A DNA stretch of 64,000 nt. Source: Endocalyx cinctus (taxonomy: Eukaryota; Ascomycota; Sordariomycetes; Amphisphaeriales; Apiosporaceae). The DNA lies in assembly GCA_001600455.1 (NCBI GenBank), contig BCKC01000002.1, positions 5,793,682 through 5,857,681 of the forward strand, written 5' to 3'. The notes beneath the pieces are model-generated. The model saw only the letters and a list, made by a program, of their open reading frames with translations. It ran no database searches and was not told the DNA's origin. Position 1 is the first letter of the stretch. Each line of letters opens with the position of its first letter. Shown here one piece after another: positions 45,154 through 56,131 of this stretch. Both the position numbers and the translations under genes were made by a program.

Positions 45154-46140
45154 AGAAAATTTTTATTCAACGAGTCATTTTTTCTCTCATTGAGTTCTCG
45201 GACCCACGATGATCAGTTCTCAAATTTAACTGGCTTAAGCCTTCTCACCAAAACTCAATTCACTACTTTTTTTTTCTTTCTTTCTCTTTTGCGTACACGG
45301 TAGAATGAATAGGTGGATTACTACTATGTACTGTGTATATACCTAGGCGTAGGTCCACGGGTATAAACTTACATCCACGCAACAAGTATTAGCGTTATGG
45401 CATTTAAATATACCGTATAGTACGCAGTATATACATCCATAAAGTTTTTCACTCTTTGCTGGTCTAAAAAAAGCCAGTCAGATCAGTTTGTACAACAATA
45501 GTGGGCAGTACACAACATAAACTGATATGAACTCTTTTATGTAGGTGTCAGGTGTGTATGAGTAGTAAAAAAGAAATAAAAGAAGAATTACATAGTACGG
45601 AGTACATATATGTATAGGCCAACCAGCAAGTAACCGAGACAAGGGTTATATCCATACATACTGTACTATATACAAAGTAATGTATATATGTGACCTTTTA
45701 ACTTTTTTTTTTTTCAAGAGTATCATCACCTTACCACCTCATGCACGGATGGCAGGTAGTAAAGTACAAGCTCTATGTCCAAGTACAAGTGTGTGTAGGT
45801 AATTTGTGTACGTATATATAGGTAGTAAATATACTCCGTACTATGTACTGATTTATCATCAATCACATACACATATTCCACATTTCTTCTTCTTCTCATG
45901 CCCTATCCACTTTGTATTGTATATGTAGTATAGCTGTCTGGTTCTCTCTTTTTTTTTTCTTTTTTTTTGTTGAGTGCTAAGTATCTACCCCATCTCAATT
46001 TTTCTTTTAATATTTATTTCTTGCAAAGATGTATATTTACATGTACTCTAATTATATCAGATAACAAATAATAGTGTAACAACCATTACTTCTTTTTGGT
46101 ATACATCATATCCTTAAGGGTTTTAAATACGGAATATGTA

Positions 46141-46141
<1 letters not shown>

Positions 46142-46180
<39 letters not shown>

Positions 46181-46241
46181 TTCTTTAAAAATCATTTTTT
46201 TTTTTTTGTAAAAATTATTTTCTTTATGGTTTTTATTTTGG

Positions 46242-46288
<47 letters not shown>
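46142..46288. repeat. Two poly-T/poly-A hairpin-capable modules
   Basis: A 27-nt T run followed directly by 12 A (46142-46180) and a 33-nt T run followed by 12 A (46244-46288) flank about 60 bp of T-rich DNA. Each module can fold back on itself. Confidence 0.8.
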
Positions 46289-46705
46289 TATCGATTGATG
46301 TACTCTGTACTTCGTAGCGTTATACTATACGTTAAACTGTACGTGTAATGGTACTTGAAGAATTAATATGGAAACTTAACTACCCAAATAGGCTTAGCGC
46401 AGTTCTTGACTTACTTAGAAGTTAGGGATGCATCCATATTCAAAGGTAGTAATAAACAAGGATAAGTCGGTTGGATTTTCTCACCTCATTTCATCGTTTC
46501 TTACCTACAGTTACATAGTACCAACCTGTAGTGTATCTCCTCCCTGAAAATTTTCGTCGTTAACTATATGTAGGTTAATGTATTTATTATTATCTAGTAC
46601 GTATGTAGTATGTACTGTAGTTAGTATACCGACTTACCGATAGACAGTTGTCTCAGTTCAATTTTTTTTTTTTTTTAAATCTCATTCTCTTTACTTCACA
46701 CTACA

Positions 46706-46729
46706 TGTGTGTGCGTGTGTGTGTGTGTT
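46706..46729. repeat. (TG)n microsatellite
   Basis: TG dinucleotide run of about 24 bp with one interruption. Confidence 0.8.
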
Positions 46730-47149
46730 GTATATATATAACTTCCCCGAGTCAAGTAAGTGTGAACCATATGTAATAATAAAAGGTGATCAAGTAACTT
46801 TTGAAATAAAACGAGCTGTGACTACTATGTTCGATTCATACACTACAAGTACAAAACTTAAAGATGCCAAGTCGGGTTATCTGAATCAGGGGACATGAAA
46901 AAAAAAAAAAAAAACGCATAGTACATATTGGAATACACCTACAAATCTAGGTACACTACATACCACGTATACTCATCTGGGTCCACTGTAAATAGCATGG
47001 TACACCACTGTAAAGGAGGAGGAAGAGGAAAAGAGGGCGGTATGTAAAAAATTTGTGTACATAGTAGTATACAAGTTACAAGTACATCGAAATAAAGAAT
47101 ATCCGGTAATCCCCGAGATATCCGTACATTATGTATAACAGTAATAAAC

Positions 47150-47152
47150 AAA

Positions 47153-47193
<41 letters not shown>
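47150..47193. repeat. Poly-A plus (GA)n microsatellite
   Basis: Twelve A followed by about 16 GA units, roughly 550 bp upstream of the atp9 ATG. Confidence 0.85.
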
Positions 47194-47196
<3 letters not shown>

Positions 47197-47379
47197 AGCC
47201 TTGTCCTAAATAGTCGAGGTTATCGATTTTATAGAAGAGGTACATAGTAGGATAGATACAAACAGAGTAAGACGGAGAGAAAGCTCGAGCCGATTTCTGA
47301 TCTGATACAATATGAAAGTGGATATATTTTGTGTACTGTGTAGATTTGGTTAATAGCTTCGAAGTGGATAAAGTTTTTT

Positions 47380-47741
47380 TTTTTATTCACTCTTTTTTTT
47401 TCCCTCTCTCTCTTGTATCCTAATCACCAACCATAATCAAGTATTCACCTTTTTTCTGGGTCGTCTCAAAGCACCCGAAGCCGACCAAAGAAAAAAAAAA
47501 ATTATCCCCCCCTAGTAAAGAGTTTCTCCGAACCTACTAGGCTTGTTTGTCTCCTCACCTATTTTTCTCACCCTTCCTTTTCTTCCTCTTTCCCACACAA
47601 CCCACACACACACACAATCTCAAACCAAACTCAGCTCTTTGTTTGTTTTTTTTTCGGTCTTTTTTTCTCTCATCAACTTTTCTTCTTTTTCCATCATCAT
47701 CATCTTAATACCATCTCCCCTCACAAATCCATACCGTCACA
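47380..47741 (+). promoter_or_regulatory. Pyrimidine-rich leader/core promoter of atp9
   Basis: Over about 350 bp upstream of the atp9 ATG the + strand is dominated by T and C runs (CTCTCTC, CCTTCCTTTTC, TTTTTTTTCGGTC). Such tracts precede the start sites of strongly expressed filamentous-fungal genes. The ATG context is gtcacaATGG. No TATA box is convincing. Confidence 0.5.
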
Positions 47742-48413
47742 ATGGCCTCTACTCGCGTCGTCGCTTCCAGACTCGCCGCCTCCATGGGCACCAAGGTCGC
47801 TCGACCTGCCATGCGAGCTTCTTTCGTTAGCACTGCTGCTAAGCGTACCATCACCAGTATGTAATCAATAAACAATTTCCCTCCTTGCGTTTCTTTCGAT
47901 ATCAATTGAGTCCAATTGGATAATTGGTTCAATTGAACAATTAGAAGAAAATTTTTTTTCTAAGACCCATTTGGCTGACGATAAAATTTTTTTCCCGCAA
48001 ATAGCCACTCCCTTCCAGGCCGTCAAGCGCCAGCAGGCCTCTAAGATCTTGAGCGCCTCCAAGGCCTTCCAGCAGGCTCCCCGTCGCGCCTACTCTTCCG
48101 AGATTGCCCAGGCCATGGTCGAGGTATCCCGAAACTTGGGTATGGGTTCCGCCGTCATTGGTCTCGCTGGTCCTGGTGTCGGTATCGGTCTCGTCTTCGC
48201 TGCCCTCTTGAACGGTGTTGCTCGCAACCCTGCCCTCCGTGGCCAGCTCTTCTCCTACGCCATTTTGGGTTTCGCTTTCGTCGAGGCCATCGGTCTCTTC
48301 GACCTCATGGTTGCCCTCATGGCCAAGTTCGTACGTTTTCCCTTCCCCAACCGCCACACAATTAATCCCTCACCAAATGAACTTGTACTAATATCAACGA
48401 ATAATAGACTTAA
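47742..48413 (+). CDS. atp9: ATP synthase subunit 9 (c-ring proteolipid), mitochondrial precursor
   Basis: Three exons (47742-47856, 48005-48330, 48408-48413) give 148 aa. Exon 1 and early exon 2 encode a basic, Ser/Ala-rich mitochondrial presequence, cut near RRAYSSE (about 65-71 by comparison with Neurospora; inference). The mature part has two membrane helices: GMGSAVIGLAGPGVGIGLVF and a second helix, YAILGFAFVEAIGLFDLMVA, carrying the proton-binding Glu in FVEAIG. The loop ARNPALRGQ between them contacts the F1 stalk. The second intron leaves only Thr and the stop codon in exon 3. Unspliced, the frame would add a spurious tail. This subunit forms the rotating c-ring of complex V in the inner membrane. 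Codon use is strongly biased, as in highly expressed genes. Confidence 0.97.
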
Positions 48414-51400
48414 GCATCTTAACCTCCACACTTACGGAGGCTGGGGTTCACACTACGTTCTGAAACGTGTGAAAGAGCGAGTAGAGAAACTAGGTGGTAT
48501 TGTCACGGCTTCTGCAATACTGCTCAGTGTGTTCAATTGGAAATCCAGCAATAGAGTAATAGAGGTCTATAGAATGGGGATAAGGTGGCAGCCTCGGTGT
48601 TCCGTTCGGCCACTAAGTAGGAGGCTTTGCATTCAGCACTTTGTAAAGATGGAAAGGGACACCAAAAAAAAAGAAACAAAAAAGTTCGCATGCTAGCCAA
48701 ACAAAACGCCCGTTTGGTCAGCTCATTGTAAAATAAAAGCACCATCTTCACCAAAAACTGAAGCTGATATTTCAATTTTCTTTTTCCCCTTTGTACCAAA
48801 ATCATGTCTTTTCGCCTTGCCAACCTAGAAGTGTTGAAAGGTGTCAATTTCGATAATAAGAAATCTCCACTCACGTCTCATGATAAGCGAGCAAGGACCG
48901 TTTCATGGTCAGAGCTCCTTGAGATCACTTGACAAAGATTGCGTAGATGCGTGTGTAAATTGCTTCTGTTTCTCCCAGCGTCTCAGCTTGATTTAGATAT
49001 GAGCGGTTTTTTTTACGCAAGATCCGCTAGCCCCGACCCACGTCACTCCTCATTTCACTTCCTCGGCCTCAATTCGTGGGGTGAAAGAGGGCCCGCTTGG
49101 GCTTGCTTAGTGTTGTCTCTTCTAACATTCAGTATGCGTAGTAGCCAATGAGGTCCTTCAATTCATATCTCGTGGGACCGCTTGCCTGATTGTGGATGAA
49201 GACATGGCTTGTTTTTGTCGAAACAAATGGATCTCATGCGATAAATTCCAACATCCCGCTAACTCTTCTAGGTAGTGATGAGATTTCTCCCAATCGACTT
49301 CGATCTGAAATTGTACGAGGTCCATCTGAGACTTGGGTCATGGGGATAGCGGTGTGGGACAGCAACGTAAATATAATATGTGGTCCGTCCCGCTAGTCTT
49401 TTAATATCGGTGAATATCTTTCTGGTTCTCACTCCAGCATTGCTGATTGATATCCTTGGCACGACCCGACTTCAAGACTTGAGGCATCATAATGATCTCA
49501 ACTTCCTCAATGTACTCGAATGCCTCGATCAGTCACGGGGAAGCGTGGTATGACTGATCAACACGACCAGCTGTGCCCCAAATCGATTCGACGCTTTTAG
49601 TTTGTCGAAACCCTTGTCGTCCTACTTCAAGTCGGTATCATCAGAGCACATGACTATCGTGTACCAAATTCAGGCCAACGATGGGACGCTCGGGGAGACT
49701 ATGATTTTGGTCTGGAAATTTTTAAAAAGGGAAAGAAAGTCGGTCGTTAAAATAAATACCCTTCCAGTGACGGCGCGAACAAAAGGAAAGAGACGGTACT
49801 TGACCCACGGAATCAATCAAACCTTATACATTATCGTCAAGATGGCTTGAGGAAGTGTGTCCTCCACCTGCCTGAATTAAGGGTGAAAGGGTCGAGACCA
49901 ACAGCACTCCCTCATAAATAGGAGACTCGAGTCAATTTCGTGGAAATGATTCGTATTCTAATGTACTTGTTACGAAATGAGAAATGACATACTTCGAAGT
50001 GTTTATTTTAACAGGTCCAGCATGCGACAACCGGTTGAAGCAAGTGACCGTAGGAAAGAAGCTTGACGAAGCGAAATCGACACTGCGCGATTTGTCGAAG
50101 ATTCAAAACGATGACTTGAAATGACAACAGGCTCGTGACAAGATATGCAGTTTCGCTCATCGGATGGAAGACAACAGCTCCTCCAACGAGAGAAACCCTT
50201 CAAACTAGCCCGACAAGTCTCAATACCTGTCGATGAGCCCGCGTAACGACGATAAAACATGGCCTGGCATAGCATGACAAAAAAACTGAACGTGTACACC
50301 TCCCGACTACGCGAGATATAGGTGAAAGCACCTGGTCCAGATGCCGGCAGTCATGAAAGGGAGAAGCGAATCGTCGGTACTTTTTGCTAGCCCATCCTAG
50401 GTTGAAAATTATGACACTAAAAGGCGACGAACAATGTGCATGCCATCTTCTGGTTGATAAATCCAGAGGGCTAGAGGAATTTAAAAAATAACTAGGCACA
50501 AGTTGAAAGATCCCAACAGATGGATAGAACAAAATGGATGGAACAAGACTTGATGAAAAACGGTACGAAACACCAATATGTCTCTAATGGTTACCTCGAT
50601 ATATAAATGGGCAAACGGCCCACAGTACATTCATCAGGTAATTTAGTCACTCGACTTTTTTTCCCTCCCACGTTCGGAAATATACGACTTTTCAATAGGG
50701 GCCCTAACAGACCATCGCGGAAGCGCTAACGAAGAGGGGCGATGTCTTCCAAACTTAAAATAGAAAGATGGGAAAGACGGACAGGAATAGTAGAAATTCA
50801 AACTGACGATTGAGACAAATATAAGAATTCGTGCGGTAGTAAAACAGGATGGGATATGACAAGTGGAGATCATACGATAATAAGTATCAGAAGGTGGGGG
50901 TAAAGAGAGAACAGGAACTTTCATTATCTCCCCCATATTAACAAATTAACGTGTCTAAGACGCATCTGCTGGATGATATGGAACGGAACAAGATCCATCG
51001 ATAGATCTAAGGGATGCACGCGAGTCATTTGGCATTTTGACAGTTTAAAAAAGAATTGAACTTAGATTGATAAAGAGGTAAGAAGGTTATTTATACATTT
51101 TTGGGTCGATACAATCATAGGAAAGAGGAGAGAGAATATGGGTGTATGATACATTGTATATGATGTGTTATGGATGGAGGTGATGATGAGAGGGGGGGAT
51201 TTTAAAACCAAATATTCGGCAGAGAAGGAAAATAAAAAGAAGGGAAAAGTGAGAAAAAAGAGAAAAGGGAAAAGTGAAGAGGGAAGAGGGAATGAGGAGT
51301 ATTTTAAAATAAAAGATTCCCTACCTTATTTATTTACCTTTTATGTATTATTTCAACCTTCCTTCTCCAAAACTCCAATTCTAGAATTTCTGTGGCTAAT

Positions 51401-52617
51401 GTGGGAAGGTTCTAACATTATTTATAACAAGTTATATCCATAAGATCCATGGATATTACTTACCTAGCAGCCTAGGTACTTCCAACCACCTCATCAGCTC
51501 CTGTTACTTGTTCTTGGTTTTCTTCCTTGTCACAGCGTTTTTACCCCCTCATCTCCAATAGATTGGAGTGGCCTTTTCTCACCTGGACACTCTTTACCAC
51601 GAAACACGTGATCAATCTCACTCAGTACCTACCTAAAGCCCTGGAGGTCCATGGGTTTTTACCCCGTTTACCCCAGGCTTCCAAGGATATACAGGGCGGA
51701 AAAGATGACGCTACCCCGGATCTTCAGCACCCTTTTTTTTCTTTCTTTTTTAATAATAAGCTATGCCCACCTAAATCAACTATACTCGACCGCCCTCCAT
51801 CCTCCAACCTTAGCTTCTCCTCTTCTTTACTGTATACGCTGCTACATATCTTATTCTTCCAATAAAATACTAATAAATTGCTTAGTTACCTAGTTATCTA
51901 GTAATCTCCATCACGTACTTATATTTACAGCGTTTCATACGGTAGAATTATGCACCTAGGTATATCGTATCCTTGTTCATGCGTAATATATGTGTGGTAT
52001 AGAGAAGCACAGCCCCCCAAATCTATCCAATCTAATTCCCCTATCCCACCCTCACATATCTACACAATACAGGCTGGCAGGATAGATCATATTATTCTTT
52101 TACTAATCAAGAAAGAATCAAACGATTTAACTTTAATATCGTGTGATTATTTTTTACCAATTTCACTTTTATATTGAGGAACGGAGGAAGAGATGTAACA
52201 TAATTGCTACCTAGGTACTACATACACAGTATGTAGGTAATACAGTCTCAGCAGGTCCCTTCCCGAAACATTTGTTCACCCAAACTCTTACATCCTCGTC
52301 AAAACGCATGATTACGAATTGGTAAAAGACATAACGAATTTGAATTCTCATTTGTGGATTCCGTTATTATTATTATGATTCAGTCGTTTTGACTTCTCCT
52401 ATCAGTACCGTACCGCGTCTTACCCACCAAGAACGAACAGCTGTGTTTTTTTTTCGGGCCCTTTTCTCCTCATTGACGGTGAGCGTTTATGGTGGCGTAT
52501 TTATCCATGTATAATATTCTCTCGGGACGAAGACGAAGACTGCATCACATCGAACGAGTGACACAATCGCGTATGTATCAGTAGGTTCCTCTCCGCCAAG
52601 TCCGCCCGCCACCCCGG
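48414..52617. other. Gene-poor region, 4.2 kb
   Basis: No gene is called beyond the atp9 3' flank. Consecutive + strand open frames at 49190-49396, about 49370-49550 and 49553-49850 read in different frames, with no start/splice solution or family match. Minus-strand frames at 50003-50532 and 50643-50936 are also unsupported. One TACCTAGGTA palindrome lies at 52208-52217. Confidence 0.45.
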
Positions 52618-53349
52618 CTACAGTTCAAAAAGAGGACGAGGGCGACGCAAACCGGTGTACACATCTCCTCCAGCTCCCTCTTCTCCTTCTCCTCCTCCGT
52701 CATCGGCCTCAGCGCCAGCATTACCTACAGCATAGGCGTTAGCATCATCTTCATCTTCAGCGTTGGCATCATCGTCAGCATCGGCGTCGTCTTCGGAACT
52801 TTCTCCCCTCCTCAACCGATCGACGATAACTCCGTTAAGACCCGGTGGCACGAGGGGCGGCTGACCGGAAACGTCCCAGATCCCCGGGTGGAAGAACAAC
52901 AACCGCTGGCCCCGCTCGCGGTTCGGGCTCGGCCTTCGACACTCGATCACGTAATTCCCCAGATCGCCGCGATGTAACAGGGTGTGGAGCCAGCCGTCGG
53001 TGCGCGTCGTTCTTCTTCCGTTTGGAGGCCGCCGGGTGGTATACGAGCCGGATACCGTGGCTTCCGCTGGTGCTGATGCTTCTGCGGATGGTGGTGGTGG
53101 CTGGTTCGGCGACGGAGGAGAAGAAGAAGGAATAGGAGGAGGAGAAGAAGAAGAGAGATGCTGTGGGGATACCGTCTCCGACGAAGGCGTCAGTAGCGAA
53201 GGCGCTGAGGACGGGCTTGTCTGCGATGAGACGGGTTGCTGGTGAGCGTTTTGCTCCTCTAGGGGAACCTCGGGTCTCGGCCTTTCAGCAACGAGTCGTA
53301 ATCGATAATTGTCCATGGTGTTGAAATTAAGAGGAGGGTAACTGGCCAC
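52618..53349 (-). CDS. Low-complexity hypothetical protein, 243 aa
   Basis: Single exon, 243 aa. Residues about 25-100 are Ser/Pro-rich. A compact region (about 117-183) with GWLHTLLHRGDLGNYVIECR and LLFFHPGIWDVSGQPPLVPP could fold. The tail is highly acidic, with repeated Asp/Glu/Ala, then Gly-rich. The codon bias fits a real gene and the context (catggacaattatc on the + strand) also offers an internal Met12 start. No known domain, targeting signal or membrane helix. Low complexity makes the opposite strands look open (52845-53135 +), but those are shadows. The function is unknown. Confidence 0.65.
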   Translation of the reverse strand: MASYPPLNFNTMDNYRLRLVAERPRPEVPLEEQNAHQQPVSSQTSPSSAPSLLTPSSETVSPQHLSSSSPPPIPSSSPPSPNQPPPPSAEASAPAEATVSGSYTTRRPPNGRRTTRTDGWLHTLLHRGDLGNYVIECRRPSPNRERGQRLLFFHPGIWDVSGQPPLVPPGLNGVIVDRLRRGESSEDDADADDDANAEDEDDANAYAVGNAGAEADDGGGEGEEGAGGDVYTGLRRPRPLFEL

Positions 53350-54734
53350 TCTTTGCGAACTATGTTCTGAGGGGGAGCTGTGCGAGTAATTCGATCTCTC
53401 GTCTTCACGGGTCCCTCACGTAGTCGAGTAATTCGTTTAACTCCTCCGATTTCGAACTAAGAAGGCAGATTTTCTCGTATATACACTCTGTTATGACTAA
53501 AGGGGGTAGGTGGAAGTACGTAAACTCACCAGAGACAGCATCGTCGAGACTCAAGGACAACAAGGGGTACTAGTAAAGAAGTAGATTCGGGGCGTAGAAG
53601 TTTATTTTATTTCTGAAAGATTAGTCGATAATGGACAATGTTTACTTCGCACGAGCAGTTAGGATCAAGAGCATACATATATGAAATGAAAGTCAATCAA
53701 TATATATACTTATCCATTTGTTTGTAGTATCGTTTGCCACGTATTGCGAAGAGCAGGGAAGATTTTAGCAGAATTACCTTATCTTTTTGACAAGCTTTCA
53801 AATGCTGAATAGAGGACGCATATTTCCTAATTTGGATACTTATCCATATCTGAGGGATCCCAGAAGTATACAGATACTTACTTCTAAAGGATTCTTTTAC
53901 CTAGAGAGAAGAGGTTGCCTAAATGCTCTGAAGATATAAAAACTCCTCTGACCTCTAACGCTTGAGAGGACGAAATAATCATTCATCCTTCAGTCCAATT
54001 TAGCTTAAGTACATCTATTAGAGTACTTAGAGCTACAGGAATGGTAACAATAAATGAAAGCCAATACCACATATGTGTATCCATGGATATTAGCAATCTT
54101 GAAAATGGTATCACGTAAAGAAAGGATCGTAGCACCAAGTGTGACATCACATTCAGGAAACCAGTAGGCATGCCATCTTTCAGAAATCGGGCAATACCGA
54201 GAGAGAGGAGGCTTAAGCAGGTATCATGATTAGCATTGTTCTGTTTCGATATTTCACTCGTCCTCAAAAAAGGAAAAAGAAAAAATTACTTGATGGGATA
54301 GAGATTGAAGCGTCTAAAACTAAGATTTATGTCGCCTCAAAAGCAGATAATAAATAGTATATACACTGAGGTGAAGTGGGGTATAATATGTGGATGGCAA
54401 CTATAATGACGATTTCCCCGCGTCGAAGTCGAGGGTGGGCACTTGAACTGCCGGATGGATACGCATATAATAATACCCAGGATCTTCTTCGCTGAAGTTC
54501 TATCGTTCCATTTCCCCAGGTGCTCGAGTTATATATAGCGTACATATCACCCAGCATCCTCAAATTAAACCAGCCAGATTAAGGAGATATCGTACAAAGA
54601 CAGGCGCAAAATCTTACCCACAAGATATTCGTCATACTTTTTTTTTTTTTGGTTTCTTGATATATTTATTAGAATTTTTCCTTTTCTTTCAACAATAACC
54701 TACCTACATAAAATATTAGGAAAAAGAAGGGAAA
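53350..54734. other. Divergent intergenic region
   Basis: About 1.4 kb between the hypothetical gene (-) and the SDR gene (+). Minus-strand open frames at 53983-54267 (hydrophobic) and 54327-54563 are unsupported. A T run sits near 54640, just upstream of the SDR leader. Confidence 0.5.
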
Positions 54735-55742
54735 ATGGCCGACCCCATAGCAGCAACCAAACCACCCCACCCCAAGACCGTCGTAGTAACGGGCGGCGCG
54801 AGCGGGATCGGCCGCGCGATGGCGCGTCACTTCGCGGCCTCGGGCTGCCGCGTCGCGATCCTTGACGTGGTCGACCGCGAGGCAGGTGAATCCATCGCGG
54901 CCGAGATCAAGGGCGACGCTCGGTACGTCCGGTGCGACGTCTCGTCGTGGGCTGACCAGGCGTCCGCTTTCCGGGACACGTACGACGCGTTCGGGCGGAT
55001 CGACTGCGTCATGGCCAACGCGGGCATCTCCGAGAAGGGTACGGATGGGGGTTTGTTGGTGAAAGAGGGAGAGGAGGAACCGAAAATGCCCGATTTGAAA
55101 ACTCTCGAGGTTAATTTGATAGGCGCCGTCTATTGTGCGTTATTTTTTTTTGCTTTTCTTTTATCTCTTTAACTACCCAGCTGATAAAAAAAAATTGGAT
55201 AGCTGTAAAACTTGCTATTCACTACATGCGGAAAAATAAAGACTTGAAGAAGGGGTCTATTGTATGCACGGCGTCCAACGCCGGATTGTATGCGTTTTCC
55301 ATGGCCCCCATCTACGCGGCCTCTAAGTTCGGCATCGTCGGCCTAGTGCGTTCGCTCGGCGGACCCCTCGCACGGGAGGGTATCACCATCGGAGGCTTAG
55401 CACCCGCTGTTCTAGGTATGTTGGTATTTTTTTATCTTTATACATATATTATTCGTCCTTCGACATGAAAGGACCCTGTCAAAAAGAGACTGACTAAAAA
55501 TATGTGAAAAAAAAGAAACAAATATAGCGCCTACTTCGGCTCTCTTTCGAGAAATGATCATAACCCCCATGTCGACGCTGCTTCGCGGCGTGGATAGACT
55601 GGTGTCCGGCGGCGTTGCCTCTACTTCTGGTACCGTAGTCGAGATTCACGGTGAGGATATCACGGTGAGACCTGCGCATGCCTACGTGGATGATGATACA
55701 CGCAAGAATATCGATATGTTTGAACAGCTTGGATATGCGTGA
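54735..55742 (+). CDS. Short-chain dehydrogenase/reductase (SDR)
   Basis: Three exons (54735-55134, 55203-55415, 55528-55742) with consistent phases give 275 aa, the typical classical-SDR length. The cofactor motif is TGGASGIG (19-26), with Asp44 at the end of beta-2 suggesting NAD(H) preference. NAG is at 95-97, the catalytic Ser is probably Ser158, and YAASK gives Tyr171 and Lys175. GGLAPAVLAP follows, where substrate contacts usually start. The style resembles the 15-hydroxyprostaglandin-dehydrogenase-like SDRs common in fungi. No signal peptide, so cytosolic. The substrate is unknown. Read without splicing, exon 1 runs into a T-rich intron and the last exon is lost. Confidence 0.92.
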
Positions 55743-56131
55743 TCGTTTATGATCCGATTTTATGGAAATGAATAGAAGAAGGGAAGTTATTATATAATAA
55801 AGGATTAAGTATTCCGAGATGACAATGTATATTTTAGGACTTAACTGTATATTTTTCCCCAGGTATACAATTGACAGTATCCTAACGGTGGTTGATGCTT
55901 CCACGACTATGTAAGATACATCTTGTGGCTCTTGATAGCGGAAGTCTTACTGTAGCTAGAAAGATAAAAGGCAAGGGATTGATGCTATTGGAAATTGAAC
56001 TTTAATACCCATAATCATAATACCAGCCGGCATTCAATACTACCGGACTATTTATTTAGTTAAGGTGTATCTATTAAGTATTTATTACACAAGAGATTTG
56101 ACCCATCACATATATTGTACAGTCGATATTT
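55743..56131. other. Intergenic between convergent genes
   Basis: About 390 bp between the SDR (+) and MYST (-) stop codons. It is AT-rich, presumably 3' untranslated sequence. Nothing else is seen. Confidence 0.5.

Larger units (their letters stand above)
42576..47741. other. Gene-poor AT-rich region, 5.2 kb
   Basis: No gene is called. The region contains an (AAAAT)n tract (45121-45153), a TG repeat (46706-46729), two poly-T/poly-A modules (46142-46288), a (GA)n run (47161-47193), two TACGGAGTA-type motifs and one copy of the GTCCACGGGTAT element (45353). A minus-strand frame at 44074-44259 reads plausibly but is unsupported. The last 350 bp are the pyrimidine-rich leader of atp9. Confidence 0.5.

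Noticed and set aside
49190..49850. Three consecutive + strand coding-like frames
   Set aside because: Different frames, no family match; open frames of this length are expected by chance at this base composition.
53983..54267. Hydrophobic 94-codon minus frame
   Set aside because: The hydrophobicity follows from T-rich DNA; codons are AT-ending and no start or splice context is present.
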